Of a DNA stretch of 64,000 nt, positions 51,181 through 59,024 are shown one piece after another. The stretch comes from JANRLF01 sp033762815 (GTDB lineage: Bacteria > Bacteroidota > Bacteroidia > Chitinophagales > CAIOSU01), in the NCBI GenBank assembly GCA_033762815.1, contig JANRLF010000001.1, forward strand, positions 310,001 through 374,000, written 5' to 3'. The position numbers and the translations under genes were made by a program. Within the stretch, counting starts at the first letter, position 1. Every line of letters begins with the position of its first letter. The notes below the pieces were generated by a model. The model was not told the origin of the DNA and searched no databases. It saw only the letters and a list, made by a program, of their open reading frames with translations.

Positions 51181-51897
51181 ATGGAACCGATTAGCTTGGA
51201 AGAAGAAGAACCGTTGGTAGAATTGAGAAAAGCTTACGTTTACCAGGGTAAGACCTTGGTATTGAACGGAGTTTCCTTGAAAGTAAAAAAGGGTGAATTC
51301 GTATATCTGATAGGGAAAACGGGCAGTGGTAAAAGTAGCCTGATGAAAACCTTGTACGGCGACCTATCCATTGACCAAGGCGAAGGCACTTGTGTGGGTT
51401 ACGAACTACACCGGATACAGACTAAGGAAGTGCCTTACTTGAGAAGGAAATTGGGTATTGTTTTCCAAGATTTCCAATTGCTGATGGATAGGTCGGTGCA
51501 CGATAACCTAACTTTTGTGCTTAAGGCCACGGGATGGAAGGATGCCAAAAAGATGGAGCACAAAATTGATGAAGTACTCACCCAAGTTGGCCTACAAACA
51601 AAGGGCTACCGTATGCCCCATGAACTTTCTGGCGGTGAACAGCAAAGGGTGGTAATTGCTAGAGCCTTGTTGAACGACCCTGTATTGATTTTGGCAGACG
51701 AGCCTACTGGCAACCTTGACCCAGACACTTCGGACGATATTATGCAATTGTTGATTCGCATCAACAAAGAGCTGCATACTGCCATATTAATGGCTACCCA
51801 CAATTATCATATTATTGAGCGTTTCCCCGCTAGGATATTGCGTTGCAGCAACGGCAACGTGGCCGATGAGGTAAATCTGCACATGTTTGGAGGGTGA
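51181..51897 (+). CDS. ftsE: FtsE-type ABC ATPase
   Basis: 238 residues from the ATG at 51181 (a preceding TTG is ignored). Walker A GKTGSGKSSLMK, signature LSGGEQQRVVIARAL, Walker B LILADEPTGNLDP and H-loop MATHNYHII are all intact. IVFQDFQLLMDRSVHDNL and the short length match FtsE, the cell-division ATPase that works with the permease FtsX to control peptidoglycan hydrolases. ftsX is not adjacent; LolD-type ATPases are a similar alternative. It follows the receiver-anchor gene by 24 bases. Confidence 0.8.
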   Translation: MEPISLEEEEPLVELRKAYVYQGKTLVLNGVSLKVKKGEFVYLIGKTGSGKSSLMKTLYGDLSIDQGEGTCVGYELHRIQTKEVPYLRRKLGIVFQDFQLLMDRSVHDNLTFVLKATGWKDAKKMEHKIDEVLTQVGLQTKGYRMPHELSGGEQQRVVIARALLNDPVLILADEPTGNLDPDTSDDIMQLLIRINKELHTAILMATHNYHIIERFPARILRCSNGNVADEVNLHMFGG

Positions 51898-51918
51898 ACA
51901 TTTCATGCCCTTTATCGT

Positions 51919-51926
51919 TATCTTTG
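51919..51926 (+). promoter_or_regulatory. -7 box of the reductase gene
   Basis: TATCTTTG in TTATCTTTGCCCAAAACCA, the same 19 bases as upstream of pdhB. It ends 17 bases before the GTG start, supporting that start. Confidence 0.55.
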
Positions 51927-51943
51927 CCCAAAACCATTGAAAA

Positions 51944-53032
51944 GTGAGCAGGTTCCATGATTTGCGGGTCGCTGAGGTGCGGCCAGAGACTGCCAATGCC
52001 AAGGTAGTTACCTTTGATATCCCGGCGGAATTGAAAGACCTTTATCGGTATGTTCCAGGGCAGTATTTGACCGTGGAAGTGGAACTCAATGGAGAGAAGT
52101 ACCGCAGGGCATACTCCATTTGTACCAGTTACCTTGCCGGTGAACCATTGGGTATAGGTGTAAAGCGGGTAGATGATGGTGTGGTGAGTACTTATATCAA
52201 TGCTCGATTGTTTGCAGGTAGTACCCTCAGGGTAATGACCCCCATGGGTAATTTCATCCATCAGCCTGATAGTGCTTTAAGGAAACAGTACGTTTTTTTT
52301 GGCGGGGGCAGTGGCATCACGCCTTTAATGTCTTTACTGAAGAGTACGCTGTTGGGGGAGCCCATGAGCAGGATTACTTTAATCTATTGCAACCGCAATA
52401 TTGAAAGTATTATGTTCCGTGCGGAGCTGGAGAATTGGGTTAACCGATATCCCGACCGTTTAAAGGTAATCCATAACCTCGACTTGGCACCTGCAGGTTG
52501 GGGCGGCCATAGTGGTATGTTCAGCAAAGCCGTGGCTTTATCCTTTTTGAACCAGTATGTGCAAGGCGAAGCCGATTACTACATTTGCGGGCCAGGAGGA
52601 ATGATGAATGAAATAGATGCTGCACTTGCGGAAAAAGGGGTAGCCAAGCAGCACATTTTCAAGGAGTTTTTTACGGCACCTTTGCAAATGGATGGAGAGA
52701 TAAAGGAAACTATTGCGGTATCATCCGAGGGGATTGTTTCCGACAAGCCCTTGCCCCATGCGGAGTTGGTTGTTACTATTGATGGTGACCAGTTTACCAT
52801 TACTTATGATGGGGAGGAATCTCTGTTGGAAGCTGCCTTGGAAAAAGGCCTTGACCCACCTTATGCTTGCCAGATAGGTGCCTGCTGTACCTGTAGGGCA
52901 AAGATTAAGGAAGGTAAGGTGGTAATGGCGGAAAGGGAGTCTTTATCTGATTCAGAGATAGAAGAAGGCTATGTACTTACCTGTCAATCAAAGCCTTTAA
53001 CAAAAAAAGTAGTTTATACTTACGACGAGTAA
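51944..53032 (+). CDS. Flavin/2Fe-2S oxidoreductase (PaaE-like)
   Basis: 362 residues from GTG at 51944. FAD-binding region with RRAYSICTS and the NAD(P) site GGGSGITPLMSLL are followed by YICGPGGMMNEI and a C-terminal plant-type ferredoxin domain: CQIGACCTCRAKI then YVLTCQS, giving four Cys in the usual C-x4-C-x2-C...C arrangement. It transfers electrons from NAD(P)H to an oxygenase or similar partner. The best-known relatives are the PaaE reductases of phenylacetyl-CoA epoxidase, but paaABCD are not here. A sterol-desaturase-family gene follows by 56 bases and could be its partner (inference). Confidence 0.88.
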   Translation: MSRFHDLRVAEVRPETANAKVVTFDIPAELKDLYRYVPGQYLTVEVELNGEKYRRAYSICTSYLAGEPLGIGVKRVDDGVVSTYINARLFAGSTLRVMTPMGNFIHQPDSALRKQYVFFGGGSGITPLMSLLKSTLLGEPMSRITLIYCNRNIESIMFRAELENWVNRYPDRLKVIHNLDLAPAGWGGHSGMFSKAVALSFLNQYVQGEADYYICGPGGMMNEIDAALAEKGVAKQHIFKEFFTAPLQMDGEIKETIAVSSEGIVSDKPLPHAELVVTIDGDQFTITYDGEESLLEAALEKGLDPPYACQIGACCTCRAKIKEGKVVMAERESLSDSEIEEGYVLTCQSKPLTKKVVYTYDE

Positions 53033-53088
53033 ACCTTTTGCCAAGTTTTTGCATCTAGCTTATATAATTAGAAAAACATTTTCTGACT

Positions 53089-54336
53089 ATGAAGGTTAGC
53101 CCTATATTAATAGCCATCCCCGCCTTTTTTCTGTTTATTGCTATAGAACTGATTATAGGCTGGCGCAAGCGGCAAAAGCTCTATCGTTTCAATGATGCCA
53201 TCACCAATCTGAACATTGGTATTGGTAGCCAGGTTTTTGGTGCTTTTTCAAAAGCAGCATTATTGGCACTATATATTTTGGTGTATGATAGTTTGGCCAT
53301 TATCCATCAACCAACTACTTGGTGGTCATTTGTTTTGGCCTTGTTCACCTTTGATTTTATCTTTTATTGGGCACACCGCTGGGGGCACGAAACCAATATT
53401 TTTTGGGGCGCACATGTGGTGCACCATCAAAGTGAAGAATATAACTTATCGGTAGCCTTGCGCCAATCGTGGATACATAACATTATCGCATTTGTTCTTT
53501 TCCTTCCCATGCCCGTGCTAGGTTTTGACCCTAAAATATTTCTAGCTGCGGCTGCCACCCATACCTTATACCAGTTTTGGATACATACCAAAACCATCAA
53601 GAAGATGCCTCGCATCATTGAGTTTTTGTTCAATACTCCTTCCCACCACCGGGTACACCATGGAGTCAATCCCAAATATATCGATAAGAACCACGGTGGT
53701 GTATTCATTATCTGGGACCGATTGTTTGGTACATTCCAAGCAGAGGAAGAAGAGCCCACTTATGGTATCACTACCCAATTGAAGAGTTGGAACCCTGTTT
53801 GGGCCAATTCGCATTATTATATTGAAATGTTTCAGCGTGCGCGCCAAATGAAATGGGCAGATAGGATAAAGCTTGTTTTTGCCAAGCCGGGCTGGTTGCC
53901 TGATTATTTGGGAGGCTATCAAGCCCCGCCTGAAGTGGATAAAGCCAACTACAAAGCATATGACACCCAAACCACCCTATCCAGAAACGTTTATGTTTTT
54001 GTACAGTTTTTAATGATTGCGGTGGGACTCGCCGCCTATATGTTCTATTTCCCAACCATCAGTTTGTTTTTCCAGATCGTGTTTTTCGGCATCTTAATAT
54101 TGAGCACCCTTATTTGTGGTGCCATACTGGAAAACAAACGCTGGGTAGTATACATTGAATACCTCCGTCTAATGCTGATAGGGATAAGCCTAAACAGTTT
54201 CTATTACTATTGGTATATGCATTGGTTTACAGTGGTGTTGGTGGTTTCCTGCGTGGCATTTATACTATTCGCCTTATGGTTTACGTTGTCATGGTTGTTT
54301 GATAAACAATGGTTTCCAGAAGCTATACGTAAGTAA
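53089..54336 (+). CDS. Sterol desaturase/fatty acid hydroxylase family protein
   Basis: 415 residues with about seven hydrophobic segments. Histidine clusters YWAHRWGHE, HVVHHQSEEYN, and NTPSHHRVHHGVNP form the di-iron site of this family. The later membrane region is unusual in length (about 300-415). Members hydroxylate or desaturate lipids; the substrate is not predictable. It lies 56 bases after a ferredoxin-type reductase and may receive electrons from it. Confidence 0.85.
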   Translation: MKVSPILIAIPAFFLFIAIELIIGWRKRQKLYRFNDAITNLNIGIGSQVFGAFSKAALLALYILVYDSLAIIHQPTTWWSFVLALFTFDFIFYWAHRWGHETNIFWGAHVVHHQSEEYNLSVALRQSWIHNIIAFVLFLPMPVLGFDPKIFLAAAATHTLYQFWIHTKTIKKMPRIIEFLFNTPSHHRVHHGVNPKYIDKNHGGVFIIWDRLFGTFQAEEEEPTYGITTQLKSWNPVWANSHYYIEMFQRARQMKWADRIKLVFAKPGWLPDYLGGYQAPPEVDKANYKAYDTQTTLSRNVYVFVQFLMIAVGLAAYMFYFPTISLFFQIVFFGILILSTLICGAILENKRWVVYIEYLRLMLIGISLNSFYYYWYMHWFTVVLVVSCVAFILFALWFTLSWLFDKQWFPEAIRK

Positions 54337-54427
54337 GGTGTTCAAAATTTGAGTACTATACTTTAGGAAAAATATTTTTTTTGTCGAAAACTTGTGCTTT
54401 GCGTTTTCTGCTGTCGCCAATTAATTT

Positions 54428-54435
54428 TAACTTTG
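54428..54435 (+). promoter_or_regulatory. -7 box of the cold-shock gene
   Basis: TAACTTTG fits TAnnTTTG. It leaves a leader of about 30 bases before the ATG. No -33 TTG at the usual distance. Confidence 0.45.
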
Positions 54436-54470
54436 CTATCTAACTTATAATTCTCTTACAATTTTTTAAA

Positions 54471-54659
54471 ATGAAAACAGGAACAGTAAAATTTTTCAAT
54501 GAATCAAAAGGCTTCGGTTTCATCGTATCTGAAACCGGCCAAGACATTTTCGTACACGTTTCCGGCCTGGTTGACAAAGTTAACCAAGGAGACAAAGTAA
54601 CCTATGAAGTGACCGAAGGCAGGAAAGGATTGAACGCAATCAATGTGAAATTGGCTTAA
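54471..54659 (+). CDS. Cold-shock domain protein (CspA family)
   Basis: 62 residues. RNA-binding motifs KGFGFIVS and DIFVHVSG are present; GTVKFFNESKGFGF is the canonical N-terminus. Acts as an RNA chaperone. It is short but of normal length. Monocistronic, with an intrinsic terminator. Confidence 0.95.
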   Translation: MKTGTVKFFNESKGFGFIVSETGQDIFVHVSGLVDKVNQGDKVTYEVTEGRKGLNAINVKLA

Positions 54660-54683
54660 TCATAGCAATTACCGAAAAGTATA

Positions 54684-54714
54684 AAACCCCGGGCTGTATG
54701 TTCGGGGTTTTTTA
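54684..54714 (+). terminator. Terminator of the cold-shock gene
   Basis: AACCCCG and CGGGGTT pair around an 11-base loop, followed by TTTTT. Confidence 0.88.
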
Positions 54715-54847
54715 TTTGGCTGAATCCACTGATTTTCAACCTTCCACTTAAATAGCTTACCACGGTAATGGCACCTTGTAAATTCGGAACTAATTGTCAT
54801 ATTTGTACTTGCTTAACATTGAGCTAGTCTATACGTAACAATCCCTA

Positions 54848-56302
54848 ATGTCAGCACTTACAAAAAAGAAAAGCATAGCCCGTTTATTGGCCGAAGCAGG
54901 TTCGGGCGAAAACAAATTACATAGAACATTAGGAGCATTTGGTTTGATAGCACTAGGCATAGGTGCCATTATTGGAGCCGGTTTGTTTTCCATCACTGGA
55001 GCCGCCGCGGGCTATCATGCAGGCCCTGCCGTTACCATCAGCTTTGTAATAGCGGCGGTTGGTTGTGCTTTTGCGGGGCTTTGTTATGCAGAATTTGCTT
55101 CAATGATTCCGGTGGCAGGTAGTGCCTATACCTATTCCTACGCCACTATGGGGCGTTTCGTGGCATGGATTATCGGTTGGGATTTAGTGTTGGAGTATGC
55201 CGTGGGTGGTGCAACGGTAGCTATCAGTTGGTCAAGGTACTTAGTTAAGTTGTTGGCCTATCAAGGTTTGGAAATCCCCGCACAGTTTACCATGTCCCCA
55301 TTTGATACCGCGACCTTGGCCGATGGGAGCATAGTGACAGGGATCATCAATTTTCCTGCCGTTATCATTATCATTTTGGTGTCGCTTTTATTGGTTAAGG
55401 GTACGCAAGAATCGGCCTTGGTCAATTCATTAATCGTGTTGCTTAAAGTGGCCGTGGTACTCATATTTATATTTTTGGGCTGGTCTTATATCAATCCCGC
55501 TAACTATGACCCCTATATTGTGCCCAATAAGGGGGAATTTGGTGATTTCGGCTGGAGCGGTATTTTGCGTGCTTCAGGAATTATTTTCTTTGCCTATATA
55601 GGCTTCGATGCGGTTTCTACAGCTGCACAGGAGGCAAAGAACCCTAAGCGCGACATGCCTATCGGCATTTTGGTATCATTGGGAATATGTACCGTGTTGT
55701 ATATCCTTTTTGCCCACGTTATGACTGGCCTTGCCCATTATACCGAATTCCAAGGGCAGGATGGTATAGCTCCCGTTGCCGTGGCTATTGAACACACTCC
55801 ATTCAAGTGGTTGAACCAGGCCATTATATTGGCCATCTTGGCAGGTTATTCTTCCGTAATATTGGTTATGCTGATGGGCCAGTCGAGGGTGTTCTTTTCC
55901 ATGTCGAAAGATGCCCTGCTGCCTTCCGTCTTCTCTGACGTGCACAGTAAGTTTAAAACCCCGTGGAAGTCAAGCCTTATTATTATGGTCTTCGTTTCTT
56001 TGTTCGCTGGTTTTGTGCCTGCACGGGTAGTGGGCGAAATGACCAGTATAGGTACCCTATTTGCATTTGTGCTGGTATGCGCTGGCATCATTATTTTACG
56101 ATATGCCCAACCGAATGCCCCCCGTGCCTTTCGTACGCCTTTGGTACCTTTGGTGCCCATATTGGGTATTGCCTCCTGTTTATTGATGATGCTTGCTTTA
56201 CCTTACGATACCTGGTTAAGGCTGGTGATATGGATGGCGATAGGAATTGCCATCTATTTTAGCTACGGCCATCCTCGCACGGAATCGGTACAGCATGATT
56301 AA
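54848..56302 (+). CDS. APC-family amino acid permease
   Basis: 484 residues with 12 predicted membrane segments. The first helix has ALGIGAIIGAGLFSITG, the substrate-backbone binding motif of the APC superfamily, and FFAYIGFDAVSTAAQEAKNPKRDMP is typical of cationic or branched-chain amino acid permeases (CAT/YfnA type). The substrate is not readable. It is probably expressed alone, with rpsU having its own promoter downstream. Confidence 0.9.
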   Translation: MSALTKKKSIARLLAEAGSGENKLHRTLGAFGLIALGIGAIIGAGLFSITGAAAGYHAGPAVTISFVIAAVGCAFAGLCYAEFASMIPVAGSAYTYSYATMGRFVAWIIGWDLVLEYAVGGATVAISWSRYLVKLLAYQGLEIPAQFTMSPFDTATLADGSIVTGIINFPAVIIIILVSLLLVKGTQESALVNSLIVLLKVAVVLIFIFLGWSYINPANYDPYIVPNKGEFGDFGWSGILRASGIIFFAYIGFDAVSTAAQEAKNPKRDMPIGILVSLGICTVLYILFAHVMTGLAHYTEFQGQDGIAPVAVAIEHTPFKWLNQAIILAILAGYSSVILVMLMGQSRVFFSMSKDALLPSVFSDVHSKFKTPWKSSLIIMVFVSLFAGFVPARVVGEMTSIGTLFAFVLVCAGIIILRYAQPNAPRAFRTPLVPLVPILGIASCLLMMLALPYDTWLRLVIWMAIGIAIYFSYGHPRTESVQHD

Positions 56303-56320
56303 TATTTTATCGATTTCTAC

Positions 56321-56350
56321 TTGCCTATTGCTGAAAAACATTTATCTTTG
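56321..56350 (+). promoter_or_regulatory. Promoter of rpsU
   Basis: TTG, 19 bases, TATCTTTG; the best complete consensus promoter in the window, leaving a leader of about 30 bases. Confidence 0.75.
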
Positions 56351-56385
56351 CATTTCCGTAAAAAGAACAGAAAACCAAATACTAC

Positions 56386-56589
56386 ATGCTCATCATTGAT
56401 ACAGGCGACGGCGATAGCATCGATAAAGCACTGAAAAAGTACAAGAAGAAGTTTGAAAAGGCTGGTATCCTGCGCGAATTGCGCAGCCGCCAAGCTTTTA
56501 CAAAACCTTCCGTTAAAAGAAGGGGCGAAATTCTTCGTGCTGCCTATAAGCAAGAGCTGATTCGCACTGGAAAAATTACTGTTCAGTAA
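56386..56589 (+). CDS. rpsU: 30S ribosomal protein S21
   Basis: 67 residues, basic. DSIDKALKKYKKKFEKAGILRELRSR and KPSVKRRGEILRAAYKQ are the S21 signature, with the basic C-terminal tail. In Bacteroidota S21 is tied to the hidden anti-Shine-Dalgarno, in keeping with the missing ribosome binding sites in this window. Confidence 0.95.
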   Translation: MLIIDTGDGDSIDKALKKYKKKFEKAGILRELRSRQAFTKPSVKRRGEILRAAYKQELIRTGKITVQ

Positions 56590-56653
56590 TTTCCTGAAAA
56601 TACCCTCATTTTAGCTTGACAATATCCTAGATATTGCTTTCTTTAGATGTCTT

Positions 56654-57532
56654 ATGCATCTGGAAAGCTTTCTCAATTACCTTCGATTCGAGAAGCGGTA
56701 TTCCCCGCATACCCTGCTTTCGTACCAAAACGATTTGGAGCAGTTTTCCCTTTTCCTATCCAGCACCTTCGAAATAGCGGATGCCAAGGATGTGAGCCAC
56801 ACTTATATCCGCTCATGGATGGCTTCGCTAATGGAAGATGGTATTACGCCTAGAAGTATCAATAGGAAGCTTTCTGCCCTAAAATCGTACTATAAATTCC
56901 TCATCAAAAGGGGAGAAGTGCTGAAGGATCCAACGTTAAAAATCGTTAGCCCCAAAACAAAGAAGCGCCTTCCGACGTATGTAGAAGAAGAGAAGATGCA
57001 GCAATTGTTTTTCGGTATTGAATTTGAGGAAGGATTTAGTGGCAGCCGCGATAAAATGCTACTTGAACTGCTTTATGGTACTGGCATGCGGCGGGCCGAG
57101 CTAATGAACCTGAAATTGACCGATATCAATTTGGGGCAAAAGCTCATAAAAGTATTAGGTAAAGGCAATAAGGAACGCCTGATACCTTATAATACGCAAC
57201 TGGAAGAAAGCCTGAAGGGGTATCTAGAACAGTTGCACCTTACTTTCCCTACCTGTGAGTGGTTGATATGCAACGACAAGGGAGGGAAAATGATGCCAGA
57301 AGCCATATATCGCACCGTAAAGAAATACCTTTCAATGGTAACTACTATTGAAAAGCGTAGCCCGCATGTGTTGCGACATACTTTTGCGACCCACCTGAGT
57401 AACAATGGAGCCGAACTGAATGCCGTAAAGGAATTATTGGGGCATAGTAGTTTGGCAGCCACCCAAGTATATACCCACAACAATATTGACAAGTTGAAAG
57501 ATATTTTTAAACAATCACATCCAAAAGCTTAA
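56654..57532 (+). CDS. xerC: Tyrosine recombinase XerC/D
   Basis: 292 residues. The N-terminal SAM-like domain (FLNYLRFEKRYSPHTLLSYQNDL) is followed by the catalytic core with Arg146 in GTGMRRAEL, Lys169 in LGKGNKERL, His238/Arg241 in HVLRHTFATHLS, His264 in LLGHSSLAATQVYTH and Tyr273. The complete set indicates an active recombinase; length and context suit the chromosome-dimer resolvase rather than an element integrase. hpf follows by 3 bases. Confidence 0.88.
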   Translation: MHLESFLNYLRFEKRYSPHTLLSYQNDLEQFSLFLSSTFEIADAKDVSHTYIRSWMASLMEDGITPRSINRKLSALKSYYKFLIKRGEVLKDPTLKIVSPKTKKRLPTYVEEEKMQQLFFGIEFEEGFSGSRDKMLLELLYGTGMRRAELMNLKLTDINLGQKLIKVLGKGNKERLIPYNTQLEESLKGYLEQLHLTFPTCEWLICNDKGGKMMPEAIYRTVKKYLSMVTTIEKRSPHVLRHTFATHLSNNGAELNAVKELLGHSSLAATQVYTHNNIDKLKDIFKQSHPKA

Positions 57533-57535
57533 GTT

Positions 57536-57838
57536 ATGGACGTACAAATTCAATCAATCCACTTTGATGCCGATGTTAAACTGCTTGACTTTACCAAGAA
57601 AAAAGTAAGCAAGTTGAACCAGTATTTTGATAAAATTATTGATGCCAATGTGTATTTCAAGTTGGATGATAATAGTTCGCAGGTGCGCGAGAAAGTAACG
57701 CACATTAAGGTAAATATTCCTGGTAACACCTTATATGCCAGCGAAACCAGTCTTACGTTTGAGGAGGCCGTTGACAATGCGGTGGAGGCATTGAGCCGCC
57801 AGCTCAAAAAACATAAAGAGAAAGCTAAGAATAGCTGA
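57536..57838 (+). CDS. hpf: Ribosome hibernation-promoting factor (short HPF/RaiA)
   Basis: 100 residues. IQSIHFDADVKLLDFTKKKVSKLNQYF and YASETSLTFEEAVDNAVEALSRQLKKHKEK match HPF/YfiA proteins, which bind the 30S A/P site in stationary phase. It is the short form. Its start is 3 bases after the xerC stop, so the two are cotranscribed. Confidence 0.93.
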   Translation: MDVQIQSIHFDADVKLLDFTKKKVSKLNQYFDKIIDANVYFKLDDNSSQVREKVTHIKVNIPGNTLYASETSLTFEEAVDNAVEALSRQLKKHKEKAKNS

Positions 57839-57851
57839 ATATCCAATTTGA

Positions 57852-57878
57852 AGCCCCGCACTGCGGGGTTTCTTATTT
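57852..57878 (+). terminator. Terminator after xerC-hpf
   Basis: CCCCGC and GCGGGG around a 3-base loop, followed by TTTCTTATTT; it overlaps the end of the convergent mscS gene. Confidence 0.8.
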
Positions 57879-59015
57879 ATCGGGGGCACGATGGTTTTGA
57901 TCCCGGAAATTTTTCCTCGTTACTGCTAGTAAGGGTTCCAGGGATTCAGGAGCCAGTGCAATTTTGGTATAGGGAATGGATGAATATTCGGTCCTTAAGT
58001 ATTCCAATAACTTTTCACGAATGTAAACCCTCAAATCCCATAATGCGGATGCATTACCTGCACTCATTAAGGCACGTAACTCTACCGTGCCATCTTTCGA
58101 CATATCCGTTACTTGTAAGGCATTGACTTCCTTGTCCCATAAGGGGCTGGCACTAAGCAGGCGGGTCAATTCTGCCCTTACCGCTTCCACAGGTACTTCT
58201 ACACTTGTATAAATGAACACGGTTCCCATCAGTGCTGCTGTGCTGTGGGTCCAGTTCTGGAAAGGGTTTTCTATGAACCAAGTGGTGGGAACTATCATTC
58301 TCCGTTTGTCCCATATTGCCACTACCACATGGGTTAGGTTAATTTCCTGTATACGGCCAAATTCGCCTTCAATAATCACTACGTCGTCAATGCGTATGGG
58401 TTGGGTAAATGCAATCTGTAAACCAGCGAGTATGGTACCTATTACCCTTTGTGCAGCCAAGCCCAAAACAATGCCCGCTATACCCGCGGAGGCTAGTAAG
58501 CTCATGCCAATTTCCCTGATGCGTTCAAAAGTCATAAGGCCAATCCCTACTGAGACGATACAGATTAACACAATGACAATGTTTTCGATCACCTCAAATT
58601 GGGTGTACACCTTCCGGGCCATTAGATTATCAGCGGTGCGGATATCATAGCGGTGTACCACCACTACTTTTACCACGGCAACTATTTTGATCAATAGCCA
58701 AGCTACGGCAGCTATGTTCGTTAAGGCGGCTATATGCTGTACCCTTCTCTGGATATCACTTTCAAGGCCCATAAATGGAACGGATGCGGTAAGGGTGATT
58801 ACCGCTATCAACAATCTTGATGGTGCGGCCATTTTATCCACAATGGCCTTCAATGTTACCGATTGCCGCCTTTTTGCGATTCTTTTTAGCAAATAAAAGA
58901 ACAGCATGTGCAAGGCCAATGCCACTACCAATGCCCCTGCGGCACCTAAAAGTCTCAAAAGGGGGTCGTCAGTAGCAAAAATGGGGGACAAGGTATTGCC
59001 TACTGTATTTTCCAT
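57873..59015 (-). CDS. Small-conductance mechanosensitive channel (MscS family)
   Basis: 380 residues. Hydrophobic segments at about 25-50, 75-95 and 150-170 lead to the pore-lining helix ASAGIAGIVLGLAAQRVIG, then the MscS beta-domain (TQPIRIDDVVIIEGEFGRIQEINLTHVVVAIWDKRRMIVPTTWF, read in two parts). It opens under membrane tension to release solutes. It begins 9 bases after the otsAB stop on the same strand, so trehalose synthesis and its release valve are likely cotranscribed. Confidence 0.92.
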   Translation of the reverse strand: MENTVGNTLSPIFATDDPLLRLLGAAGALVVALALHMLFFYLLKRIAKRRQSVTLKAIVDKMAAPSRLLIAVITLTASVPFMGLESDIQRRVQHIAALTNIAAVAWLLIKIVAVVKVVVVHRYDIRTADNLMARKVYTQFEVIENIVIVLICIVSVGIGLMTFERIREIGMSLLASAGIAGIVLGLAAQRVIGTILAGLQIAFTQPIRIDDVVIIEGEFGRIQEINLTHVVVAIWDKRRMIVPTTWFIENPFQNWTHSTAALMGTVFIYTSVEVPVEAVRAELTRLLSASPLWDKEVNALQVTDMSKDGTVELRALMSAGNASALWDLRVYIREKLLEYLRTEYSSIPYTKIALAPESLEPLLAVTRKNFRDQNHRAPDK

Positions 59016-59024
59016 TATATTATT

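Noticed and set aside
56654..57532. Mobile-element integrase
   Set aside because: Length, complete XerC/D motifs and linkage to rpsU and hpf fit a housekeeping recombinase; no element genes or att repeats flank it.
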